This document shows, piece after piece, positions 6,282 through 15,376 of a DNA stretch of 64,000 nt (positions within the stretch are counted from its first letter, which is position 1; each line of letters begins with the position of its first letter). Source of the DNA: Gemmatimonas sp. Lineage in GTDB: Bacteria > Gemmatimonadota > Gemmatimonadetes > Gemmatimonadales > Gemmatimonadaceae. The notes below the pieces were generated by a model. It worked only from the letters and a program-made list of their open reading frames with translations. It was not told where the DNA came from and did not search any database. Where the stretch lies: assembly GCF_031426495.1 (NCBI RefSeq), contig NZ_JANPLK010000014.1, forward strand, positions 1 to 64,000, in the 5' to 3' direction. A program made the position numbers and the translations under genes.

Positions 6282-7292
6282 TCAAGGGTTCGCGGCCACG
6301 CGAGCCAGCTCCGCTTCCGCCGCCACCGTACCGAACGCACCCCACTGGCCGCCGTCCACGATGCGACGCCACAGGGCCTCGCCCTCGGCCTTCCGGCGGT
6401 TGTACCAGTGCCAGTTGGCCACGCCGTACGCCGCCGAGGCGTCCTTCACCGACAGCTCGCCGGTGGGCGCGGCGGTGAGGACGGAATCGGCCGGCAACTC
6501 ACCCTTGTACAGCATCAGCAGGCGATGATAGGCCTGATTCTCGATGATCTTCATATCGCGAGTGACAGGCACCAGCACCTGCGCCGCCTCGGCGTCCCGA
6601 CCGGACCGGCGAAGTGACATGTACAGCCAGTGCGCCATCGACACGCGACGGTCGTCGTTGCTGGCCGAATCTACTTCGAGCTGCGCCACGCGCGCGGCGG
6701 CCGCGAAGTCGCCAATGAGATAATGCGCGAGCGCGAGATGATAGCCGATGTTCGAATGCAACGTCCCGATGGGCGAGTTCTGCGCATTGGGCTGTCCGTC
6801 GGGCTCGACTTCATCGGGCTTGCCCTTCACCAGCTCGGTGGCGCGCTCGAGATCTTTCACCGCCGCCGGGAAGTCGCGCACCGAGATGTAGCGGTGTCCG
6901 CGGTGCCGATACAACCATGGGTTGTCGGGATACAGCGCGATGCCCCGCGTATAGATCTCGATGGATTCGCGCAGCTGGCCGAGATACCCCAAGCGACGCG
7001 CGTACCAGATGATCGAGTCAACGTTGGTGGGCGTGTGCTCGTACGCGCGTTGCGCGTCGGCGAGCTGCGTCGCGTACTTCTCGCGTACATCGGCGGCGAG
7101 TGGGAACGCGCGTAGCGTGTCACCAAGCAGCGAGACGGCTTGAAACGCGGGCGCCTCAGGCGCCGCTGTTGCCACTGATGCCGACGGTGTGTCGGCGGGT
7201 GAGGCGCAGGCGAGTGTCACGGCGCAGACACCGGCCACGACCAACGTGACCGCGTGCGGGGTGCGCCGAGTCGCGATACGAAGCGCTGACAT
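6282..7292 (-). CDS. TPR-type lipoprotein
   Basis: 336 aa from ATG 7292. The N-terminus has a lipoprotein-like signal (VTLVVAGVCAVTLAC, Cys at about residue 29). After a low-complexity linker, residues 80-300 are helical and contain repeats of tetratricopeptide type, for example RESIEIYTRGIALYPDNPWLYRHRGHRYISVRDFPAAVKDLERA and HLALAHYLIGDFAAAARVAQLE. TPR proteins mediate protein contacts; the exact role is unknown. The start avoids the upstream frame, which runs through tadA. It lies 29 bases after tadA and is probably in the clpB-tadA transcript. There is no evident enzymatic domain. Confidence 0.8.
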   Translation of the reverse strand: MSALRIATRRTPHAVTLVVAGVCAVTLACASPADTPSASVATAAPEAPAFQAVSLLGDTLRAFPLAADVREKYATQLADAQRAYEHTPTNVDSIIWYARRLGYLGQLRESIEIYTRGIALYPDNPWLYRHRGHRYISVRDFPAAVKDLERATELVKGKPDEVEPDGQPNAQNSPIGTLHSNIGYHLALAHYLIGDFAAAARVAQLEVDSASNDDRRVSMAHWLYMSLRRSGRDAEAAQVLVPVTRDMKIIENQAYHRLLMLYKGELPADSVLTAAPTGELSVKDASAAYGVANWHWYNRRKAEGEALWRRIVDGGQWGAFGTVAAEAELARVAANP

Positions 7293-7321
7293 GATGTGGG
7301 GGAGTGAGGGGAGCGCGGCGA

Positions 7322-7813
7322 CTACCCGCGGCGGGCGGCGAAGAATGCTTTCAATATCGCGCTCGATTCCGCCTCCTGCACGCCGCCGCGTACCTGCGGA
7401 CGATGGTTGAGCCTGGGATGCCGTACGACATCCCCCACCGAGCCGCACATGCCGGCCTTGTCGTCCCAGGCGCCGAACACCAACGCGCCCACGCGCGACA
7501 GCACGATCGCTCCCGCGCACATGGCACAGGGCTCGAGCGTGACCACCAAGGTGCATTCGGTGAGTCGAGCGGCGCCGAGCGTGTGCGCGGCCGCACGCAA
7601 TGCGAGCAGCTCCGCATGCGACGTGGCATCACCGTCGCGCATCATCCGGTTCTGCGCGCGCGCCACGATGTCGGCACCACACAACACGACCGCGCCGACC
7701 GGGACTTCCCCGGCCAGCGCGGCCGCTCGCGCTTGGCCTAGCGCGAGGGTCATCGCGACCTCCACCTCCGGCGCCAACGGCGGACCGGAGGTGGCGCCGA
7801 CGTCGTGACTCAA
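7322..7813 (-). CDS. tadA: tRNA adenosine(34) deaminase
   Basis: 163 aa. It deaminates A34 to inosine in tRNA-Arg(ACG). The zinc deaminase signature is complete: HAELLAL with the proton-shuttle Glu, and LEPCAMCAGAI with the two zinc Cys. EVPVGAVVL and the C-terminal MCGSVGDVVRHPRLNHRPQV are typical of TadA. The start chosen is TTG 7813, which overlaps the clpB stop (TTGA); an ATG at about residue 21 (MTLALGQARAAALAGE) also fits the family and cannot be excluded. Translation is probably coupled to clpB. Confidence 0.92.
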   Translation of the reverse strand: MSHDVGATSGPPLAPEVEVAMTLALGQARAAALAGEVPVGAVVLCGADIVARAQNRMMRDGDATSHAELLALRAAAHTLGAARLTECTLVVTLEPCAMCAGAIVLSRVGALVFGAWDDKAGMCGSVGDVVRHPRLNHRPQVRGGVQEAESSAILKAFFAARRG

Positions 7814-10473
7814 CCCAGCATCTCCGCCATTGGCGTGACGCCTGAGAACGCGGCCTGTGCGGCGGCATCGGTGGCGTCTCCGTGCCTGAACGACAGTGAG
7901 TCGGTGCCCGTTTGCACATCGGCCACGATCACGTCACCGTCTTTGAATGTGCCATCGAGTACGGCGAGCGCCAGCGGATTTTGCAGCATGCGCTGCACGG
8001 CACGCTTGAGCGGCCGCGCGCCGAACACGGGATCGTATCCCTCGTCGGCGAGCAACGTGCGCGCGGCATCGGTGAGACGAATGGTGAGCTTGCGGTCGGC
8101 CAGCAGCTTGCGCAGATGCGCGAGCTGCAGGTCGACGATGTGATCGATCTCGCCGCGACCGAGCGGATGGAACACCACGATGTCGTCGATACGATTGAGG
8201 AACTCGGGCTTGAACACACCACGCAGCGCCATCAGGACATCCTGCTCCACGTTGGCCCACGCCGTGTCGCCCGCTTGCCCACGTTCGAGAATCATCTGAC
8301 TGCCGACGTTCGACGTCATGATGATGACGGCGTTGCGGAAGTCGACGGTGCGTCCCTGCGAATCGGTGAGGCGGCCGTCGTCGAGCAGTTGCAGCAGAAT
8401 GTTGAACACATCCGGATGTGCCTTCTCGATTTCGTCGAATAGAATCACCGAGTACGGCCGACGGCGGACGGCCTCGGTGAGCTGGCCCCCTTCTTCGTAG
8501 CCCACATAGCCCGGCGGCGCGCCGATGAGCCGCGCCACGGCGTGCTTCTCCATGTACTCCGACATGTCGATGCGCACCATCGCGTGTTCGTCGTCGAACA
8601 GGAACTCGGCCAGCGCCTTGGCGGTCTCCGTCTTACCCACGCCCGTGGGCCCGAGGAAGATGAACGAGCCGATCGGCCGATTGGGATCCTGCAGTCCTGC
8701 GCGCGACCGGCGCACGGCGTTCGACACGGCCTTCACCGCTTCGCGCTGACCCACCACACGCGTGGCGAGCACGTCTTCGAGCTTCGTGAGGCGTTCACGT
8801 TCGCTCTCCAGCATGCGCGTGACGGGAATGCCTGTCCAACGCGCTACGACATCGGCCACGTCGTCCGCGCCGACTTCCTCCTTGAGGAACTGCGGACGGC
8901 CGTCGTGACTGCCGAGTTTTCCTTCGGCGACTTTCATGTCCCGCTCGAGCTGCGGAATTTTGCCGTACGTGATCTCGGCGGCCTTGTTGAGATCACCGAG
9001 GCGCGTGGCCTGCTCCGCTTCGAACTTCGCGGTTTCGATTTCCTGCTTGATGCGACCAACGGCGCCGAGCGTTTCCTTCTCCTGTTGCCACTGCGCGCGC
9101 ATGCCGGTGGTCTTTTCTTTCAGATCGGCGAGTTCGCCTTCGAGGTTCCCGCGACGCTCGACCGAGGCGGGGTCGGTTTCCTTGCGCAAGGCCTGCCGCT
9201 CGATCTCCAGCTGCACGATGCGGCGGTCGACTTCGTCGATCTCTTGCGGCACCGAATCGATTTCGATGCGCAGCCGAGAGGCGGCTTCGTCGATCAGATC
9301 GATCGCCTTGTCGGGCAAGAACCGATCGCCGATGTAGCGGTTGGACAGCGTCGCCGCGGCTACGACCGCGCCGTCGGTGATGCGCACGCCGTGATGCGCT
9401 TCGTAGCGCTCTTTGAGTCCGCGCAGAATGGCGATCGTACTCTCGACACTGGGCTCGCCGACGAACACCGGCTGAAAGCGACGCTCGAGAGCGGCGTCCT
9501 TCTCGACGTGCAAGCGATACTCATCGAGCGTGGTCGCACCGACCACACGCAGTTCACCGCGGGCCAGCATGGGCTTGAGCATGTTGCCGGCGTCCATGCT
9601 GCCTTCCGCCTTGCCGGCGCCAACGAGCGTGTGCAGCTCGTCGATGAACACGACGTACAATCCTTCGGCGGCCGTGATCTCCTTCATCACGGCCTTGAGG
9701 CGCTCCTCGAATTCGCCGCGGAACTTGGCACCGGCGATGAGCGCGCCGAGGTCGAGCGACACCAGTTTCTTGTTTCGGAGGCCCTCGGGCACGTCACCGC
9801 TGATGATGCGCTGGGCGAGTCCTTCGGCGATGGCCGTCTTGCCGACGCCGGGCTCGCCGATGAGCACGGGATTGTTCTTCGTGCGGCGCGAGAGCACCTG
9901 AATGACGCGACGGATTTCTTCGTCGCGCCCGATGACGGGATCGAGCTTACCCTTGCGCGCGGCTTCGGTGAGATCGCGGGTGAACTTCTCGATCGCCTGA
10001 TACTGTCCTTCGGGCGATTGGTCGGTGACCTTGTGCGAGCCGCGCACGAGCTTGAGCGCGTCGAGCAGCGCCTTGCGGTGTGCGCCGACGGTGGTCAGCA
10101 CGCGCGTACTGTCGGTGCCCTTGGCATCGGAGAGCGCGAGCAGCAGATGTTCGGTGGAGACGTATTCGTCACCGAGGGCTTTGGCTTCTTTCTCGGCGGC
10201 GTCGACGACCTGCGTGAGCTCGCGACTGAAGGTGGGCTGCGCGTCGCTTTGCTTGGCATACCGGGCGGCTTCCTGTTCGGCAGCGGCGCGGACGCTGGCG
10301 ACGTTTGCTCCGACGCGCTGCAGCACCGGGACTACGATGCCCTCGTCCTGGGCCAGCAGCGCCAGCAGGAGGTGCAGATCATAGACGAGCGGATTGCCGG
10401 CCTTGCGCGCGAGCGCGACGGCTTCGTTGAGCGCCTCAGCGCTCTTCACGGTCAGACGGTCAGGATTGATCAT
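7810..10473 (-). CDS. clpB: ATP-dependent disaggregase ClpB
   Basis: 887 aa, normal for the family. Order: Clp N-domain (1-145), AAA1 with Walker A GEPGVGKT near residue 205 and arginine-finger region, a coiled-coil middle domain (about 400-520, rich in Glu/Arg), AAA2 with GPTGVGKT near 610, and the C-terminal D2-small domain (GYDPVFGARPLKRAV). It works with DnaK/DnaJ to extract proteins from aggregates. The start is ATG 10473 (MINPDRLTVKSAEAL), matching the usual MNPDRLT; a start six codons upstream is possible. No CIRCE or other heat-shock operator is seen upstream. Confidence 0.97.
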   Translation of the reverse strand: MINPDRLTVKSAEALNEAVALARKAGNPLVYDLHLLLALLAQDEGIVVPVLQRVGANVASVRAAAEQEAARYAKQSDAQPTFSRELTQVVDAAEKEAKALGDEYVSTEHLLLALSDAKGTDSTRVLTTVGAHRKALLDALKLVRGSHKVTDQSPEGQYQAIEKFTRDLTEAARKGKLDPVIGRDEEIRRVIQVLSRRTKNNPVLIGEPGVGKTAIAEGLAQRIISGDVPEGLRNKKLVSLDLGALIAGAKFRGEFEERLKAVMKEITAAEGLYVVFIDELHTLVGAGKAEGSMDAGNMLKPMLARGELRVVGATTLDEYRLHVEKDAALERRFQPVFVGEPSVESTIAILRGLKERYEAHHGVRITDGAVVAAATLSNRYIGDRFLPDKAIDLIDEAASRLRIEIDSVPQEIDEVDRRIVQLEIERQALRKETDPASVERRGNLEGELADLKEKTTGMRAQWQQEKETLGAVGRIKQEIETAKFEAEQATRLGDLNKAAEITYGKIPQLERDMKVAEGKLGSHDGRPQFLKEEVGADDVADVVARWTGIPVTRMLESERERLTKLEDVLATRVVGQREAVKAVSNAVRRSRAGLQDPNRPIGSFIFLGPTGVGKTETAKALAEFLFDDEHAMVRIDMSEYMEKHAVARLIGAPPGYVGYEEGGQLTEAVRRRPYSVILFDEIEKAHPDVFNILLQLLDDGRLTDSQGRTVDFRNAVIIMTSNVGSQMILERGQAGDTAWANVEQDVLMALRGVFKPEFLNRIDDIVVFHPLGRGEIDHIVDLQLAHLRKLLADRKLTIRLTDAARTLLADEGYDPVFGARPLKRAVQRMLQNPLALAVLDGTFKDGDVIVADVQTGTDSLSFRHGDATDAAAQAAFSGVTPMAEMLG

Positions 10474-10593
10474 GGTGTTGTGTAGAGGCAATCACAGTGC
10501 CGCGCTTCTGCTGCCAATACTGCAGACGACGACCGCGAGTTTCGAGAGGGAAGCTCCTACATTCGCGAGCATCGAGGGTCGTGAATACAAGAC

Positions 10594-10623
10594 GGCGCGC
10601 CGGGTCCGTCCACCCGGCGCGCC
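10594..10623 (-). terminator. Strong intergenic hairpin
   Basis: A 12-bp perfect stem (GGCGCGCCGGGT with ACCCGGCGCGCC, 6-base loop) lies between the sorting-domain gene and clpB, both read on the minus strand. It is followed on that strand by GTCTTGTATT, a weak T-rich tail. It probably ends the upstream message. Confidence 0.65.
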
Positions 10624-10669
10624 ATCGTGAGTTTTCGTTTGGGTCTCGTGGTGCTCGTCTACTCCCAGC

Positions 10670-11116
10670 TTACTTCACCACGATCATCTTTTTCACCAGC
10701 GGCACGCCATCCACTTCGAGGCGGTACAGATAAACGCCCGAAGCGGCCTCCCGCCCGGTTGCTTGGACCTTGCCATCCCAGTACGCGACGTAGTCGCCGC
10801 ACTGGACAGACACTTTTTCTAGCGGTTGACCTCCGGCCACCCCTCCGGCTCCGCCCTGCAACACCGGCGTCGCTACAACCTGCATGATCATGTTGTAGAC
10901 CTTCAAACTGACGCGGTACTGCCGACCAGGCTCGGTACAGTTGGGTGCATCACCCACACTGAACGGGATGCGAGTTTCAGGATTGAACGGATTCGGATAG
11001 TTCTGTCCGAGCGTCGCTCCATTGCGGCGTTGCTTGCTATCCTGCGCGGCCGCGACTCGTGGCATGATCACGCTGAGAGCGAGCACCAGACCCAGTGCTC
11101 CCCACACACGTTTCAT
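10670..11116 (-). CDS. Secreted mini-protein made of a FlgD/T9SS-type sorting domain
   Basis: 148 aa with a signal peptide (MKRVWGALGLVLALSVIMPRVAAAQ). Almost all the rest is one C-terminal sorting-type domain: LGQNYPNPFNPETRIPF, a strand pair around VYNMIMQVVATPVL, YVAYWDGKVQATGREAASGVYLYRLEVDG and KKMIVVK. This module normally sits at the end of large secreted proteins, where it directs export or surface attachment. Here there is no cargo domain between signal and tail. Two Cys (in the NCTEPG and VQCGDY segments) may form a disulfide. Function unknown. Confidence 0.85.
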   Translation of the reverse strand: MKRVWGALGLVLALSVIMPRVAAAQDSKQRRNGATLGQNYPNPFNPETRIPFSVGDAPNCTEPGRQYRVSLKVYNMIMQVVATPVLQGGAGGVAGGQPLEKVSVQCGDYVAYWDGKVQATGREAASGVYLYRLEVDGVPLVKKMIVVK

Positions 11117-11258
11117 GTTGCTTCTCCGACTGACGAATCAGGGTTGTGAGTCGAAGTCTCCAAGTGAAAGGTGGAAGTCGGACCTGAGTATCAGGTCTTC
11201 TTGAAGCTAGGACGCGTAGACGGGGCCGTCAAGCAACATTCCCCGGCAGTCGGACAGA

Positions 11259-12008
11259 TTACCACCGTCCCTGCTCCCAGACCCCGAAGGCGCGCAGCTC
11301 CCGACTGTCCGGGAGGTGCTGGGTGACGAACTCCCTGAGGAGCCGCTGATGGGCTCGGCAGTCGGCTGGCTCGACCGAGGGCTGGTCTCCCCGAATCCAG
11401 GCGGAAATGACCTCGCGAGCGGAGGCCGGCAGCCGGCGACCGGATGGCGCCATTTTGGCACAGAGCGGACACAGGACGCCTCCGGCGGCGTGACTGAACC
11501 GGGCATCCGCCTCGGGTGGGATCTCGGCGTGACATTCGGCGCACCGGTCGATGCTCGGCATGAAGCCGACCTCACTGACGAGGCGCCAGAAGATCCCGAG
11601 GGTGAGTGCCACGGTATCGGTCTCCGAGGCCTCCGCGATGGCATCCAGCCCCGCGGCGACCCCGTGATAGACACGCGGTGCCGCCTCATCGTGGACCACC
11701 CGCAGAACGCACTCCACGAGGGCGCTGGCGGCGGTGAACCGGCCCAGATCCGTGGCCAAGCCCGCTCGTGAGCGGGTGACATCGAAGGCGTTCAACGCGT
11801 GCAGGTCGCGGCCCGGCTTCACCTGAATCTGCGCCTGCCCTTCGGCGAACAGATCGACGCCGCTGCCGAACCGTTTCTTCGATGAGCGGGCGCCGCGGGC
11901 GACCACCGACAGCACGCCGGCCTCACGAGTCGCCAGACGCAGGATGCGCGACGACTCGAGATATGGCACGGCGTGCAGCACGATCGCGTCGGTCGTGATC
12001 AGGGACAT
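11259..12008 (-). CDS. recO: DNA repair protein RecO
   Basis: 249 aa. RecO loads RecA onto gaps with RecF/RecR. The N-terminal OB fold is clear (TTDAIVLHAVPYLESSRILRLATREAGVLSVVARGARSSKKRFG), followed by the helical domain. A zinc site with CAECH and CPLC (about residues 152-185) is present as in many RecO proteins. ATG 12008 is the natural start. It follows the B12 uptake operon on the same strand with a 60-base gap. Confidence 0.93.
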   Translation of the reverse strand: MSLITTDAIVLHAVPYLESSRILRLATREAGVLSVVARGARSSKKRFGSGVDLFAEGQAQIQVKPGRDLHALNAFDVTRSRAGLATDLGRFTAASALVECVLRVVHDEAAPRVYHGVAAGLDAIAEASETDTVALTLGIFWRLVSEVGFMPSIDRCAECHAEIPPEADARFSHAAGGVLCPLCAKMAPSGRRLPASAREVISAWIRGDQPSVEPADCRAHQRLLREFVTQHLPDSRELRAFGVWEQGRW

Positions 12009-12068
12009 GGGTGGAGCTTAGCGAGTACGGAGGCGACCCGCTTCCGGGACGTCCGGTACGTGCCGCCC

Positions 12069-13238
12069 TTACGGACGGATGGCCATGTCCACGCCGCCTT
12101 GATTCGCGGCCACGCGACGGACTTCGGTGCCGGCCGGGCTGAACACCAGCAGTGAGGTCACGGAGCCCGTGCCGTTCTGGATGCAGTGCAGCCGGCCGAG
12201 GGCATCGGCCTGTCCACTGCCGCAGGTGACGGCGGTTCCGGTGGCTCCGGTAAGCACCAACCAGTCGGCCGACGCCGATGTGACAAAGCTCAGATCGGCC
12301 GGGCGCACCTTGATGATGCGATTGGTGAACGAGGCGAGATCCTGATACAGCGAGACATACAGGAAACCATCGAGGCCGAGCTTAACGCCGGCACCGTAGG
12401 TGTTGGCCGGCATCCGCTTGCTGGAGAGCACGCGCTTGCCGCGCAGGTCGACCTTGGTGATGCCGCCAGTAGAGATCAGCGTGTAAGGAAATGACGCGAA
12501 GCTCGCATCACCACCGGCGCTGATGTAGGCCACGTCGCCGTCGACGAGTGCCGACGCGCCCGATCCACGAAGGCCGGGCAACAGGATGGTGTCGCGAACG
12601 GTGCCGGTGTTCGGCACACGAATGAGGCGAACGTCGCCCTGCACGGCGTAGTTCACTCTGCAGTTCGCGTTGGCATCGACGATCCAGGTGGCGTTGTCGA
12701 ATTGAAACAGATCGGTCGGGCATGTGCCCGCGTTGGCAATGCGGGTGCTGGCGACAGCGCCGGCTCCGGCGAAGGACACGAGCGCGATGCTCGAGGAGTC
12801 GCGCAGCGCTGCGCCGATGAGCGTCTGTCCGCCCGAACCATTGAGCAGCCGGGCGCGCGAGGGATTACTGCGCGCGGGGAGCTGAATGCGACGCGTCGAC
12901 GACGTACGAACGTCCGCGATATAGAGCAAGTCACCCGCGCCACGACTGGACACGGCGAGCACGGTGTCGCGGAGCAGCGTGAAGCCTCCGGCATCGAACT
13001 CCGTCGTCGGTCCGAGGGTGAGTTTGGTACTGGCGCTGCCGGTGTCACCGAGGAAGGTGAGACCGGGCTGGATGAAGCCATCGAGCACGAGAATGCCGCG
13101 CGGTGGCTGCGGCGTGCTGTTACTCACGCCATCATCACCGCAGGCGGTGAGCGCGGTGAGCGCGGTGAGCAGCACGGCGGACGTGACCGCGGAAAGGCGG
13201 CGGCGCATGGACGAGCGAGAACGGACCTGCGGGATCAT
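12069..13238 (-). CDS. Propeller-like surface lipoprotein of the B12 operon (BtuG-like candidate)
   Basis: 389 aa. The start ATG 13238 overlaps the receptor stop (ATGA). A lipoprotein signal ends at LTALTALTAC. The mature protein consists of repeated strand-rich units (GDLLYIADVRTSSTRRIQL, DVAYISAGGDASFA, DGFLYVSLYQ, ADLSFVTSASADW) that look like a beta-propeller. Cysteines near TCPTDLFQFDNATW may stabilise a blade. In Bacteroides, BtuG is a propeller lipoprotein beside BtuB that captures cobalamin. Position and architecture suggest the same role here, but I cannot show direct homology by eye, and it could be an unrelated propeller. Confidence 0.75.
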   Translation of the reverse strand: MIPQVRSRSSMRRRLSAVTSAVLLTALTALTACGDDGVSNSTPQPPRGILVLDGFIQPGLTFLGDTGSASTKLTLGPTTEFDAGGFTLLRDTVLAVSSRGAGDLLYIADVRTSSTRRIQLPARSNPSRARLLNGSGGQTLIGAALRDSSSIALVSFAGAGAVASTRIANAGTCPTDLFQFDNATWIVDANANCRVNYAVQGDVRLIRVPNTGTVRDTILLPGLRGSGASALVDGDVAYISAGGDASFASFPYTLISTGGITKVDLRGKRVLSSKRMPANTYGAGVKLGLDGFLYVSLYQDLASFTNRIIKVRPADLSFVTSASADWLVLTGATGTAVTCGSGQADALGRLHCIQNGTGSVTSLLVFSPAGTEVRRVAANQGGVDMAIRP

Positions 13239-15376
13239 CGTGGGGAGTGTTGTAGAGTGAACGATATCGCCCAGGCGCGCCCGGGCGACGGAAAACCGCG
13301 GACCGACTGCCACGAGGCATCGGCGGCGTTCTCGAGCGAGAACGCGACCAAGGCGTCGAAGCGGGGCCACGGCCAGTGGGGCAGTGCGCGCAGCTGTTGC
13401 GCGACTGTGATGTCGACGAGCGACACCGCTGCCAATTCGAAATCGGGGTTGCGTGGTCCGGCGGTGTATGGCCGGGCGCCGGTACCGCGCCACACGACGG
13501 TGGCGTGCTGCGCCGCCGTGTGCAGCTGCAGCTGTGCGCCGCCGGCGAAGCGGGGAACGTATGGCGTGGGGATACGCAGGCCGCCGGTGCTGAGCATCGC
13601 GTCGTAGGCGGTAATCCACCCCGAGAGTGACGCGATGCCCGACGCGACTTCGGCGCGTGACTCCACCCCGCGGAGCCGTTCCACGCCAACGTTGGCGGGA
13701 CTCCAGCCGAAGTTGCCGGGGAACCATACGATCGCGTCGCGTGTGTTGCGCGCGACGATGGCGCCTTCGAGACTCGCGTGCCGACGCGTGGCGCCGGCGA
13801 ACACACGGAGGCCGCTACTGACATCAACGTCCACGCGCTCGGGTGAGAGCGCACGTACGAACAGTCGCTGCGGTGACGAGAAGTACAGATCGTAGAGGGT
13901 GGGCACCCGTACCGCCTGGGCGGCGCGCGCAAACGCCACGAGATGCGCCTGCTCTCCCATGCGCGCGATGCGGCGTTCGGCGCCGATCGACGCAGTGGGC
14001 AAGAACCCGCTGCCTTCAATGAGATCGGCGCGAGCGCCGACATCCACGCTCCACAGCCCGATACGGTGCGCACTCCATGCGCGCTGCACGCCGACGAACC
14101 CACGACGGCGACGCTGCGTGATGCCACCTGTCGCCGTGAGGCGATCGGCACCGACCCCCATGCGCCACGCGATGTCGCGCAACGCCCCGCGCCATTCGGC
14201 ATCGCCCGCCCAGGCCACGGCGCGTGAATCGAGCGCCGGACGGGTGGGATCGACGTAGCGCAGTTGCATGCGGCGGACGCCGGTCGACAGCGTGGTGCCA
14301 TGCACGGTGGTCTGGGCACGCGCCAGCAGACGATCGGTGTGCGAACGGTCGGCATCGTAGGTGCGCACGTTGGCAGGACCGACCATGCCGCGCTCGCTGG
14401 TCGAGCCCAGCACGGAAAGCTGCGCGCGGCTGCCGATCACGCCGAGCGACAGGGTCGCGCGTTGTTCGTCGTTGTTCACACGCGCCTCACGCTGCGGCGC
14501 GACGCCCGCGTCGTTCACAAATGCAAAGTCGTTGGTCGCCGTTCGCCACGCGGCGCTGGCGTGCCAGAGCGCGCCAGCGGACGATGCATGCCAGGCGCCC
14601 TCCACGGCCTGCTGCCCGAACGCGCTTACGCGCATCGACGCCACACGCTGCGCCGACGAGGTGAGCGCCAACACGCCGCCGGTGGCACCGGCACCCGTAC
14701 CGACCGGATCGGCGCCGAGGGCGACGGTTGCCGACTGCAGCGCCGCCAGCGGAACGTCGGAGACGTCGGCGATTCCCGTTGCGGGATCATTGAGCGGCAT
14801 GCCGTCGAGCGTGATCGCCACCTGTTCACGACGCGCGCCTCGAAGGGATAGTCCTGTCTCGCCGCGCGCCGATCGCACGTTGGTATACGGCATGAGCGCG
14901 AGCACCGCATTCACCGTGGAGGCGCCGGCCGTGCGGGCGTCGACGGTCTGCAACGTGGCCGTCGTACGCCCAGCGGAACGCAGGTCGCTCGCGTTTGCGT
15001 CTGCTCGCATAGCGGTGACCTGCACAGCGGCCAATTGTTCCGTACGCGTGGCGTCGACAGCGAGCAGCGCGACCCAGATCGTGTCTCCGGCCGGCCACGT
15101 CGAGGGCGGCACCGTAACGCGGCGCGGCAGATATCCGGTGCGTACCACTCGCATGCTGTCGGTATTCGCCCCCGAACGCGTGGCGGGAAGATGCGCGCAG
15201 GCGTTGGCCAGACGACGCGAGGTACGTCTCGTCGACGGCGGCACGAACCACGTGATCTCGGCACCAACCAGCGGCGCGCGCGTACGCGCATCGGCCACGC
15301 AAATCGTCGCGGAGTCGCGCGTCGACTGAACCGAGTGCGCGATGGTGCTCACGAGGAAGAGCGCCACGACACTCAT
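13235..15376 (-). CDS. TonB-dependent outer-membrane receptor (BtuB-like)
   Basis: 713 aa. After a signal (MSVVALFLVSTIAHSVQS) comes a small carboxypeptidase-regulatory-type domain (CVADARTRAPLVGAEITWF), then a plug with STVNAVLALMPYTNVRS, GLSLRGARREQVAITLDGMPLNDP, then a beta-barrel ending in F (AWAISFTLQHSPR). The start ATG 15376 overlaps the ATPase stop (ATGA). Lying in an operon with BtuFCD-type genes behind a cobalamin riboswitch, it most likely imports cobalamin or cobinamide across the outer membrane. I cannot read substrate specificity from sequence alone. Confidence 0.88.
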   Translation of the reverse strand: MSVVALFLVSTIAHSVQSTRDSATICVADARTRAPLVGAEITWFVPPSTRRTSRRLANACAHLPATRSGANTDSMRVVRTGYLPRRVTVPPSTWPAGDTIWVALLAVDATRTEQLAAVQVTAMRADANASDLRSAGRTTATLQTVDARTAGASTVNAVLALMPYTNVRSARGETGLSLRGARREQVAITLDGMPLNDPATGIADVSDVPLAALQSATVALGADPVGTGAGATGGVLALTSSAQRVASMRVSAFGQQAVEGAWHASSAGALWHASAAWRTATNDFAFVNDAGVAPQREARVNNDEQRATLSLGVIGSRAQLSVLGSTSERGMVGPANVRTYDADRSHTDRLLARAQTTVHGTTLSTGVRRMQLRYVDPTRPALDSRAVAWAGDAEWRGALRDIAWRMGVGADRLTATGGITQRRRRGFVGVQRAWSAHRIGLWSVDVGARADLIEGSGFLPTASIGAERRIARMGEQAHLVAFARAAQAVRVPTLYDLYFSSPQRLFVRALSPERVDVDVSSGLRVFAGATRRHASLEGAIVARNTRDAIVWFPGNFGWSPANVGVERLRGVESRAEVASGIASLSGWITAYDAMLSTGGLRIPTPYVPRFAGGAQLQLHTAAQHATVVWRGTGARPYTAGPRNPDFELAAVSLVDITVAQQLRALPHWPWPRFDALVAFSLENAADASWQSVRGFPSPGRAWAISFTLQHSPR

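Noticed and set aside
8542..10485. Long plus-strand frame of 647 codons
   Set aside because: It lies opposite clpB, whose protein is clearly real; the plus frame has no domain and is a codon-bias shadow.
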